Shown piece after piece: positions 46,256-56,893 of a DNA stretch of 64,000 nucleotides. This DNA comes from Chenopodium formosanum. Its lineage: Eukaryota; Streptophyta; Magnoliopsida; Caryophyllales; Amaranthaceae. Positions within the stretch are counted from its first letter, which is position 1. Each line of letters starts with the position of its first letter. Both the position numbers and the translations under genes were made by a program. The stretch covers positions 39,850,003 to 39,914,002 of the forward strand of contig CM044859.1 of assembly GCA_024500155.1 (NCBI GenBank). The letters are read 5' to 3'. The notes beneath the pieces were generated by a model. It did no database searches, was not told the origin of the DNA, and worked only from the letters and a program-made list of their open reading frames with translations.

Positions 46256-47524
46256 TGTTGGGGTTTAGTGAGTCCGACTCACCGCGGAAACAAACCCCGA
46301 CCCGAGGAACCACTCGCAATAATTAAAATCATAAAGCATAAATAAATAATCACAAAGAAAAGATAACGAATCTTACCCTCGAAGCGAGCTTCGCCCAAAA
46401 ACCGGGGCTCTTACTTGAAAGTTACGAGCACGTCAAGCGCCGCGCCTCCGACGGTATCCACCCACAAAAGGCGAACACAACTTTAAGGTCCGCTACCTTG
46501 GGGTTAGCAAGGTCCGACCAAAACCCGAGTGTTATATGAGTTTAAGAGTTTTCCCAAAATTATGGAATGCTCTTTTTAACTCCCACTCAAGCATCATTTC
46601 CAATGCCCCAAGTTGGGTATTTATAGGGAATGATGAGAGTATGAAAATCTCTCCCATCAATGTGGGACAATGAGATTTTCACATTTTATTTTAAAGCTAA
46701 AATAAAATTATTAAGCAAACTAGTAATAAATCAACAAGTGTCAAGCATACATGAGGGAGTAGGTGAGGACCACTTGGAGATGGGGACCAAACTTGCTCCC
46801 CACTCTCTCCCTCACCTTGCGCCACATGGCAACCCCCACTTGGGCACCAAGGCACCCAAGTGGGCTTCTCATTTTGCTGCTGCCCCTAGCCTCGGCCTAG
46901 CTATCCACGCACCACAAAGTGCGGGCTGCTTGCTAGCACCTTCGGCCAGCAGGCCTCTGCACTTGCGTGCGTGCTGCTGCTGCCGAGGGCTGCTGCTAGC
47001 TTGCCTCGCACCTAGTGCGGGTTGCTAGCTGCAGCATGCTAGCACGCCACGCACTAGGTGCGGGCTGCTAGCCGCAGCTTGCTAGCAAGCCCCGTACTTG
47101 GTGCGGGCTGCTAGCTCGGCTATACCCCCTAGCACTCGATGTTCCGATGCTAGGGGTATTTTGGTCATTGTTGATTTATTACTGTTTTCTCGTCTCGTCT
47201 TCTTATTATCTTTGACTCGACTTCCGACGATCGGTTTCGACGCTCTAAGCTCGAATTACCGATGTCTAAATATTTAACACTCGGACGACGAATTAATTTC
47301 TTCCAAATTAATTCGTCGAGTTGGTTCGTATATTTTGCTTGGGTGTGACCCGAAGGGTTCAGTCAAGATTAAGCTGTAATATTAATTATATTAATATTAC
47401 TGATCGGAAGCGGCCTCCACCCAGGCATTCCGATCACTTGACCTTACTGAATATATTAGCTTTCTAATAATTCTGAACCCGCTATCAGAATAATACACTT
47501 GTTCGAAGGACACCATTCCTTTAA
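46256..47524 (-). repeat. Copia 5' LTR (1,269 bp)
   Basis: Same family as 22522-23813. The terminal CA has mutated to AA, leaving cctttaa before the duplicated AAAAG. Minus-strand TATAAATA at 46618-46625. Confidence 0.92.
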
Positions 47525-47529
47525 AAAAG

Positions 47530-48136
47530 AAGATCCTAAACTCGTTTTACGGAGAAAAATTTATACTCCGTAAGAATCCTAAACTAAAACAAACTTAAAT
47601 GACGCTAATCGTCTCCTAACAATAACACGCGCCCGATCGGGCGAGGCACTGCCCGATCGGGCGCGCCTTTTTCCTCCAAGTATGAATCTCGCGCCCGGCC
47701 GGGCTCGAGTTCGGGCGCCAGCCTTGCTTCCCTCGCCCGGCCGGGAGCCAGCCTCTTTGGCCGGGCGACTCTCTTGGGCCACTATTTGGACTACGATTGG
47801 GCTCCAATTTTTCGGGCCAATCTAGATTTCCTCTTCGGGTCTTGAATACTTGGTCCAAATGCCCCGGTATCACATATACCGAGCCCTTAATCACCGGTGC
47901 GATGGCTCTAACCGGCCCTGGGCTATAAAAACTGGTCGTGCTTCTCTAGTGCTCGTAATTTCTCCATAATAAATCGGGAAAATGCTCCAAAAGTGCAAAT
48001 CCCTGCAAAAGTCAACCAAATCTACAAAAACACTAGAAAACACTAATTAGTAATAAAAGTGGCTCTAAAGAGCAAAAAACACTACTAATTATGACCAAGG
48101 GATGGAGGTAAAACACTATATAAAATAGACACATCA
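47530..48136 (-). repeat. Athila 3' LTR, right part
   Basis: Resumes at aagatcctaaactcg and ends agacacatca. It is about 210 bp longer than the matching stretch of the other LTR. The extra part (47653-47860) is rich in palindromes such as gcccgatcgggc and cgcccggccggg, and was probably deleted from the copy at 60480. Confidence 0.92.
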
Positions 48137-49815
48137 AACTCCCCCAAGCCAAACCTTTGCTTGTCCCTAAGCAAAGATCTCATCAATGAATAAATAAATA
48201 TGCTTCACCCCAAAAAGTAAAAATCATGAACAAACAAGTCAAGGTAAATCCAATAAACATGCTTCAAAATCAATCAATCAAATCCATCCAATTACCCTTC
48301 CTCCCTAACAATTGTCAAATAGAGCAAACCACAAGAGCATATAGAATTCAAGACTAGTGTTCACACACTCAACTCTCATTTAAGTGGCGAGTAAAATATG
48401 TACTCGATCGCTCTCCAACCAACCCCTTTATGTGAACAATTCCCTCCCAACTCACACTCTCGTGTGTATAAACAGATGTACGCTCAACCTACTAGTCGAC
48501 TCGAAATATGTCAAATCATAACTTGCATTGATAAACAACACTTTCACATTCATACTACTCTATGCACAAAGGTCGGAAGGTCTTCAAAGCTTGTAATGTA
48601 AGGCTAGGGTAAAGGGTAGGAATCATTTGGGAACAAGTGTGAGAAAAGCTATGCTTAAGGGAGCAAATCCTAGTAAAACCCATGATCAAAATAAATAATG
48701 ATCAACAACTCCTTCATAACCAACTCTAACATCAACCAAATATATACTCCAATCATAATAAACAATCCCAACACTTACAATTTCACTCATAAGATATAAT
48801 AATAAAGAACTGGAGTGAATAAACAACTTTATTTCCAAACTTTAATTTTTCATTAAAGCTCTATTTTTTTCCTTCCTTTTGATCAACCTCCAACTAGAAC
48901 ATTTGAACATTGAACACTTTTTTTTTCTTTGTTTTTTTTTTCTTTTGAAGTTCACTTATTTTTTTCACTTATTTTTTTCTTTTTCTTGAACTTCTCTTTT
49001 TTTCATAACATCATACTTTTTTTTTTCAAGAAGATATAACTTTCAAACTCATCAAAAATTTACATGATAAAAAACAAAACAACTTCTCAAATCCCACCCA
49101 AATTGTGCAAATAATAAGCACACTACAAACTCCCTAACCTCACTCACTAATAGCTCCCCCAAGCCAAGCTTGGGATTAGTAACCAATGGGGCAAAGTAGG
49201 CTTATAATGTGGCTAATAAACAACAAAAAGTCAAGGCAACAACATGGGTAGCAAGAAGGGAACAAATGTATCTACAATCATCTGAAGGCTACCTAAAAGA
49301 ATGAACGCCTTCGTCCTCCTCAATGTGCATAATAATGAATCATATAAACATTACTTATAGTTGCAAATCAATACTCAAATTCATTGTCATACCAGGAACT
49401 AACACACATTCCTAACCAAATCAACTAGTCAAGCACTATATTCACAAGCAGTTGGCAAAATCGACGCATATTAAGGTTTTCAAGGAAATCAAACATTAAA
49501 TCATGATCAACTAATCCACAATGCTTATCATCAATAACCAAGAATCAAAAAAAAATTTCTCAAGTATGGGGCACAGGAAAGCATGATTTATAATTCATTG
49601 AAACGTATTTTTGGATTTTTTTTTATTTTTCAATTTTTTTTTTATTTTTTTCATATAAAAGAAAGAAATAAAACTAACCTAGAAAGCAATAAATCTAAAC
49701 TAAGAAAACAAAGCAAAACAAAAGAAAAGAGAAAAAGAAAGATACCAAATCCAAAATCTCCCCCAAGCCAGAATCAGACAGTTTCCTCATTGGCTCGGGA
49801 ACTAGCCCAGCATAG
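48137..49815. other. Athila polypurine tract and 3' untranslated region
   Basis: The minus strand reads ggcttgggggagtt immediately before the 3' LTR (48137-48150), a clear polypurine tract. The rest is non-coding, with T-rich runs at 48900-49030 and 49615-49660. A second purine tract (minus strand gcttgggggag) occurs near 49154 and another near 49760. Confidence 0.7.
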
Positions 49816-51059
49816 CTAGTCCTGGTCATCCTCATCCATGGAGCCGAACCCTGCACCTCCACTGCCACCTGCACCAGAAGAGCTACCACCAAAATAGTTA
49901 GCATGAAAACTCCCCCCCGCCGGTCCCCCAAAAGGAATGTCCTGGCCGTACCCATGGAAAGCAGAATAGTCAGTATAAATTCCATGGGCATTGGGATCCC
50001 TATCGTATCCCTGGGGTGGAGGCTGAAACCAGTCAGGGTAAATAGCATCGTCGGGAATGTTGCCCCGACGAGCATAATCATTGTACATAGGGTACATAGC
50101 TCTACCCTGGTTCCTCTCCAGGTACCCTAACCTCTAGTTTATGGAGCCTACCATCCTCCTAAGGTTAGAGTGAGAATGCTCGATACGGCCTAAAGCCTAA
50201 CCTATAGTCTGAAGGTCCCAAACTAGATCAGAGTCGACATAAGGGACGGAGTGAGACATACCTCGGGCTGAGGCTGGGGTGGTGGAACTGGTGGTGGTAC
50301 TGGTGGTGCTTTCCCCCTAGCGTTGGCAACTAAAAGGTCATACGTGTAGGAGTGTTGCCCGGGGGGAAAGGCGGTCAAGTCAGGACTAGGTAAGGGAAAG
50401 ATGGGCAAAGGCTGCTCGGTCCCAGTCCTAATACACCAGTGGGGTGTCTGCTCACTATCCAGTCGTACCCACCCCAACTCCTCCAAATACCTAGCAGTCA
50501 TATAGGTATCCGGTCCACAGTTGGTCAGTTGGTGAGGTCCACCCTCAACAAAATCGGCCTTTTTCACTGCTATTCTAGTGATAAGGCCTTCTATACGAAT
50601 GGGGGTGCGAGACTGGGTACTGGTTGTGGCATGTCTGCTCAAATGGTGGATAATGTAACTACCCATGTTCAGTTTCCCAAACCCAAACACATAGTGTCCT
50701 ATAATAGCTAATTTATTGGTTTGGGCGTTATGGGGCTCGTTCCTACCTAGAAAACACAAACCCGCAAATCTCTGCCAGATTTTTGGGACAGGGTGATGAA
50801 TAGGTTTGGTACTAGCATGCTGGGGGTCGAAGGTAGGCAAACCAATCAGAGCATAATAAATGTCGCCCATTTTATATTCAGCATGCCATTGGTATGGTAA
50901 TTCAGAATTCAATTCAAACAATTTACAAAATTCCACATAAGTTAAACTAATATTTCTATTGTTCAACCTAAAAAATAAATTCGGTCCATTTCTACTATTT
51001 ACAACTTTCAAAGAAGACAAGAATTCACAAGTTAATTCACGGTATGTAGGATAATGCAT
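49816..51059 (-). pseudogene. Athila ORF1-type (env-position) gene, degenerate
   Basis: Resembles the Athila ORF-1 family (PF03078): FLSSLKVVNSRNGPNLFFRL, then ISLTYVEFCKLF, then GSYIIHHLSRHATTSTQSR and GPDTYMTARYLEELGW. The C-terminal part is Gly/Pro/Tyr-rich and acidic at the end. It sits between the lost pol and the 3' LTR, where an env-like gene is expected. A frameshift near 50258 and two in-frame TAG codons between 50220 and 50100, both explainable as CAG to TAG, separate the main frame (51059-50223) from its tail (50097-49816). The N-terminus is cut off at 51059 by the Ogre-like fragment. Confidence 0.78.
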
Positions 51060-51378
51060 AATTCAATGTATAATTGAAGGGCGAAAGGAGATATGATGTG
51101 GCTACAAGGGGTGCCTCAAATCATTAGTATACCTTGTGCTTAATTCGACATGGTTTTTTTTTTATGCAATATAATGAAATGATCATATATAAGGAAATAA
51201 ATGCTCATTTTATTAAAAAGGGAAAAGAAAAGAAAAACTACAAAAATAATCTAAAGGAAAAGAAAAGGTGCCTATGCTAGGCTTATTGGGGAAACAAAAG
51301 ATGAAAAAGAAATAGAAAAAGAGGCCATGAAATCTTGTCGTTGCAGCTCGCCTCTTGTCTTGTATCATTGCTTCATTA

Positions 51379-52496
51379 TCACCTAGTCTTCTCGCTAACT
51401 AGAGGCAATGGGACCTTGTTTGCTTCTATGAGGTCTTGAATGAGATTTTGAAACCTGTAGCATTCATCAGTGGTATGACCGTTTCCTCGATGGTACTTGC
51501 AATAGGAAGTTGGATTCCATCTCGAAGATCGATTTTCTGGTGTTGGATCCTCGGTAGGGCTAATAGGTTTGATTAATCCTCGATCATAAAGACGATCGAA
51601 AGCAGCATCGTAGGTCATTCCAATGGGTGTGAACTCTCGCCTGGGTTTCCTTTTAGATCCTTGATTGTCCATGGCTAAGACATCATTATGGTCAAAGGTA
51701 CTAACATTATTACTAGAGTGGGCGTTTTCGGAAGAAGAAGGATTGTCGCTCTTCTTTCCTTTCCAGGCACCGTGGTTGCTATTATTAGTAGCTCTTTGCT
51801 TTGCGAGGTCATCTTCGATCTCGATACCTACGTCATAGACGACCTTGAAAGTATTCAAGTTGTGTTGATATTTTAAGTGCTTTGAATACTTTCTTGGAGA
51901 TTCTTGATAAACATCCTCACGGATTCTTTTTCAGTGGGGACCTCAATCATCTTGGCGGAAGTTTCCCTCCACTTATTAAAGAAAGAAGTAAAGCCTTCAT
52001 TCTCTTTTTGTCTTAGCATCTCAAGTTGTCTATGGTCGGTTTCAACTTGGATATTGCACTTGTACCTATCAACGAAAGCATTCACTATTGATTCCCAGGT
52101 AGAGGTTTTTTCCTTGTCAAGGGAGAAAAACCATTGTTGGCAAACGGTTTCAAGAGATAGTGGGAACAAAGAGGAAAAAACCTTCTTATCGATCCCCTTA
52201 ATGTTCATTATTGTTTCAAAAGCTCTTAGATGGAAGTAAGGGTTATCTTTTGTCTTGAATTTGGGGATGTCAGTGGCGTTGAACTTATGCGGAAGAAGTT
52301 CCTTATCCAGAGAGACCCCTTGCGAACTCATGCCCTGAAATTTATAGTCACTAGATAGCTTGCTTAGACTCTTTTGCATGAGATCCATCCGTTGTTGCTT
52401 CACGGGATCATCGACCTTAAGTGTGAGGAGCTTCAGTGTTTCAGTCATGGTAACCAATTGGTTTCTAAGCTCATTGACTTCTTTTTGAGTTGCCAT
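51379..52496 (-). pseudogene. Ogre-like gag, frameshifted
   Basis: ATG at 52496 (MATQKEVNELRNQLVTM) opens a 207-residue frame with a Retrotrans_gag core (WFFSLDKEKTSTWESIVNAF, LRQKENEGFTSFFNKWRE). At about 51865 the frame shifts, and a second frame continues to 51379 with TFKVVYDVGIEIEDDLAKQR and a zinc-knuckle-like CKYHRGNGHTTDECYRFQ. Together they match the usual gag layout of Tat/Ogre-type elements. No protease or pol follows. Confidence 0.82.
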
Positions 52497-54150
52497 TACC
52501 TTTTTAGCCTTCCTCTTTTGACGAATCGGTTTATCAAAAAGCTAGACCTGAATAAAGAGGTTGTCCTTGATTAATCGCCCTTCTCTCCTCGACCAAGTAC
52601 TGTGGAAAAGGAAATTGGGGATATTTATTGTTAATTATTTGACTCAAACTTTATTCAACATGCAATGGATGGAGGAAGTGAAGAAAGATCGGAATAGAAT
52701 GTGAAAGAATATTTAGATGGAGGGATATGAAGAATTAGGAATAGAATGTACCCCCCAACTCAAATGACGGAAAGACCGACTCATGCATGGACCTAAGACA
52801 TGGTCATGGTGATGTGTACTCAAAGTGTGTGCTAAGACTAGTGAGTGTAGGTGACATGTTAAGACTCGTGTCATGACTATGTGGCTAGATTATGTGACCA
52901 AGACTCAATTAATGACTTGACAAGGTGTTATTGACTGCGAAAATTAACCGAATTAATTAGTAAACTGGTTAATAGACCCTAGGTGATGACTCGACAAATA
53001 ATCCGAACTATCGGCCAAGCGACAGGACTGGCGTCACACTATGGTGGTTGGCGCCAGACTTTTTAGTAAATGTCCGGCGCTACACACCATACAGTGGCGC
53101 TACAGCTCAGACTTTGGCGCCAACATTGGAGCTTTGGTCTGGGACTGTTTTCGGTATTATTAGTCAATTGGGGTATGCCTAAAGTCGTACTAGGTCGATT
53201 CCGATTAAAAAGAAACTTTATTGACTCAAATTAATTAATTAATTAATTAGGCAAAGTTCTTTAAGTCATTAATTTTAATCTCAACACAAATCAACAAACG
53301 GTTAAGAGGAACATAGAATATATATGCACAACAAATAATGCACAATTAGTGAAGTAGGCACAATATGATGCAATGAGTTCGCAACCTAACCATGGCTCTA
53401 GTTCTCTAAAGTTCGGGATATGGTTTAGTCAAATAGGGTCCATGGTTAATTGTCCAGATGCACCGCGTAGAAGCCTAACCGTGAAGGGTTAACGCGTGTG
53501 GATAGAACACCGCGAGTTTTTAGAAAAAACTCACTTCCATGGTTTGGTGAATTCAACCTCTCAGATGTACCCTTTGTTGCCAGGAGCGTTCAATCGGGTA
53601 GATAGAGCATGAATTCCCAAAGGGTTATGTCCATATGTAGAAAACATATGGGTTTCAGAAAAGAGAGAAAAAATTCAATCAGGAAGCAGGATCGAGCAAA
53701 CAATACGAAAAACCGGTCGAAATTAGAACGCGTATTTCTGGCTCGGTTTGGGGGAAATTGGCGCCAGCAAACAGAGACTGGCGCCAACTTTTAACTGTAG
53801 CGCCTGGCGCCAATACTGGCATCTGGCGCTACGGCTAAAAGTTTGGTGCCAAGCTCTGGCCCCTGACGCTACTTCCCACATGCCTCAGCACCTTTCTGTG
53901 CTCAATAAAATCATCCTGTTTCGCGCGGTGTTATTTCAGTCCTAGTTGTGAAAGACATTTCTCAAATTTCCTACGTGTAAAATCCTATGTTTTTTACTCA
54001 TTACGGATGGTCTTTCCAATGAGAACCTTTTTATGCATATGACACAATGTTAATCAAAATTACGCACATGAAATACTTAGAACTTTTCGAGTCTCATCCA
54101 CTCATTCTAAATCATTGCCGAAACAAATTCAGGAATTAAAATAGAAATCC
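52497..54150. other. Leader of Ogre-like copy 2 with GGCGCC clusters
   Basis: Non-coding, homologous to 17543-19104. Two stretches (53028-53135 and 53757-53875) contain many variants of tggcgccaa/ctggcgctac, a palindromic GGCGCC motif in both orientations. The corresponding copy-1 leader lacks these clusters. Confidence 0.6.
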
Positions 54151-54168
54151 TCCCCAGTGGAGTCGCCA
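54151..54168 (-). other. Primer-binding site, tRNA-Arg type (copy 2)
   Basis: Minus strand TGGCGACTCCACTGGGGA, 5 bp inside the LTR. It matches the 3' end of plant tRNA-Arg with one mismatch. Confidence 0.8.
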
Positions 54169-54173
54169 AAAAC

Positions 54174-56166
54174 TGTAGGGAATAATTTCAAGCCTTTAAA
54201 ATCCCACTAGCTTGAACCCCACTGTGATCATACACTAAAGTACGGTGGCGTCCAAAAGGGAAAAAGATAGAGCAAAAGAGTCGCCAACAAGTTTTTAAGG
54301 AACTTGTAAACCGTTCACAAGGTGAAGGTTACACCCCTTAACGATCCAAGAGATCGTCAACTCCATAAGGTCATGAACCAAATAAGGGTTCGGGGATGAA
54401 GGTACAAATCCAACCTAAAAGAGATTGAACCTGCCCTAATAATAGGCCTCTACTTTATTCTGCTCGTATTCATGTGCGCTTTCTGACTAACATGCAATCA
54501 ATAGGATTAACCCTAAACCTGTTTAATCTATGTTGGTTGAATATTAATGCACAAATAAACTATTATTGGCGATCACTTGAATTTATAATCACAATTAACC
54601 TAACAGGATTATTAATATCTTATTAAGCGTGATTGCAAATACCAATTCCCTTTAAACATGCATCAAAGGTGATCAAGCAATAACAATAAAAATAATAAGC
54701 ATCAAGCAACATAATAAATAATCAACATCATTAATAATAAAAATAAAATAATCACAATCACCATAAAAATAATGATAATCATAAATTATAATTATAATCA
54801 TGTTAAAGCATAGCAAGATCCTAGGCATAACACTAACAAGATTAATAACAAACCCTAGCATGTCACTAAGCAATAAAAATCAAAGCTTTAACTCTAACAT
54901 GATACTAACATGAATAAATATTAGGAAGAGAATAAAAGGCATCATAGCAATCACATTTAATATTAAAGTTAACCTAGACATGATACCAAGAATATCATAA
55001 TTACAATATAAACATGATTTCTACATGATGATATCAATTAATCAATTAAAGTACTTACTTGGATGTCTCGTACCTCTTTCTAATAACAAAATACACACGC
55101 TAGTAACTTCAAGGAAAAATAATAATCAAACAAATAAGTTAAATAATTGAAATAGAGATTTGGGACCAAACCCTCAGAAATTAAAACCTTTCACGTCTAG
55201 GGCGAAGGCAACTTCGAATATGGCTAGGTGTTTCTAGATCTTGCGAATGCGGAATTTTGTGTGAGAAAAGCAAAGTTTGGAAGAAAGAAAAGAATTCTAA
55301 TGAAAGAGATGAATGAATGAATAATGAATGAAAAGAATTAATGAATGACTTGTGAATGAGGAGAATGAATGAAGAAGAGAATTAATGATTCTTCGTGAAT
55401 GGTGAGAATTGATGATGGTTGATGAATGAAAATGGAGTTTTTGATACGATATTTATAGAGAAAATCATCCAAAAAAAGATAATCTAACAAAACAGAGTCT
55501 GAAGATCACAAAAACACCTTGGCGTCAGCCCTGGCTAGTTGGCGCCAGCTCCAGTGGCTAGCGCCTGGCGCCAATCCCGGTTCCAGGCGCCAAGGCCTGG
55601 GGTTGGACGCCAAAGCAGTTTTCAACGCGTTTTCGAAAATCTGATAAATTTACCGTACTGGAAGATAAAATAATATAATTTCCATCAAAAATGCTATTTG
55701 ATCTTGATTAAAACTCTGAAGAGTCCTAATTGAATTAGGAATGATAAGACCTTCTAGAATGTTCTAGAAGACTAAAACCATTCCTAATTACATTAGGAAT
55801 GATAAATTATATTAGGCCCTCCCCTAGATCATTAGGTCGTACTTAAAGCTCAAACCGGGCCCAGTTTAGTAAATTGGCCATAACTTCCTCAATATTCATC
55901 GGAATTGGGCTTATAATATATCGTTGGAAAGGTCTTTGCAAACCCCATCCAACTACACCACTATTGGACCCATATCATGGACCAACCAAACTGGATTGGC
56001 TGTTTTCTTTAAAATAAAGTTTTCAAAAACAGGAAGAAGAGAAAAAGAAATAAAACTTTCTGCAACACTAAACCTTTCCACACTTTCGTTTCATTCGATT
56101 ATGATTCGACGTGAAAGATACTCATCACTGGGTTTGGTTTTGGGGAGACACAAATGGGTGTCTACA
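54174..56166 (-). repeat. LTR of Ogre-like copy 2 (5' LTR, 1,993 bp)
   Basis: tgtaggga to ggtgtctaca, homologous to 19126-21170. Minus-strand TATAAATA at 55450-55457. Contains another tggcgccag cluster at 55519-55612. Confidence 0.85.
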
Positions 56167-56893
56167 CGCCCGGTCGGGCGGGCTTCGCCCGATTAGGCGA
56201 TCTAATGCCCGATTTTTCTTCGACTTTCGCTCCCGGTCGGGCGATCTTACGCCCAAAAATTACTTATCTCTCGCACCCGGTTGGGCGGCATTCGCCTAAT
56301 CAGACGGAAAAATATGTCCGTATACGTCAAATCTCGCGCCCGGTCGGGCAAAAATTGAACTTTTTCAACCCTTGCTCTCGCGCCCGGTCGGGCGGCCTTC
56401 GCTTGATCGGGCCCGAGGCTAATTGGACGATTTTCTTATTTTCTTCAAATTTTGGCTAACTCTTTTCTTTCAAATCTGTATAAACACTCATAAAACCCAT
56501 TAAATTCCCTTATCTCTCCTATCATAAGAAAAATAAATAGATACTAGTCTAAAAAGCATTAAAATACGGGTTGCCTCCCGCAAAGCGCTGGTTTATCTAG
56601 GTCCCGCATGACCTTCTTACCAAGTACAATAACTAGGACCCTTGGCCTAACGCTTGGTCGGGTGATTTCTCACCTGGTCAAGCGGTGTTCATGCCACGAC
56701 GCGGCTTCCTGACATACCCTGTGGGACGCCAATTCACTTTGTCTGGTGGATCCTCCTTGACTTAGATTGGGGGCTTTTCAATTCTACGCACTAAAGATAC
56801 CTCTTTGATCGAGGGTTGCTTCAAAATGTCATTGCATTTAGCACTTGCAACTCGATCCGGCGGAACACTCACCGTAGGCTTAATTTCCACAAC
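56167..56893. other. Athila post-protease region with CCCGGTCGGGC repeats
   Basis: Non-coding. At 56167-56430 there are at least five copies of cgcccggtcgggcg-type palindromes separated by 30-60 bp. Near 56565-56610 the minus strand reads gacctagataaaccagcg and gcgggaggcaacccg, a phrase typical of the end of pol in Athila/Calypso elements. This shows that pol has been deleted between protease and this point. Confidence 0.6.

Larger units (their letters stand above)
22522..47524 (-). mobile_element. Ty1/copia element inserted in the Athila LTR
   Basis: Flanked by the 5-bp duplication AAAAG (22517-22521 and 47525-47529), with two LTRs of about 1.28 kb, a degenerate initiator-Met primer-binding site at 46242-46254 and a polypurine tract at 23814-23824. 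Gag and pol lie on the minus strand and are inactivated. Its gag is split by the element at 28234-43409. Without that insert the copia element is about 9.8 kb. Confidence 0.92.
51066..56166 (-). mobile_element. Ogre-like Ty3/gypsy fragment, copy 2
   Basis: 5' LTR (54174-56166), primer-binding site, leader and gag on the minus strand, inserted into the Athila interior. The element ends on the left without pol or the second LTR, and the left border is placed only to within about 40 bp. A target duplication was not found. It is either a truncated insertion or was cut down by deletion that also removed Athila sequence. Confidence 0.75.
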
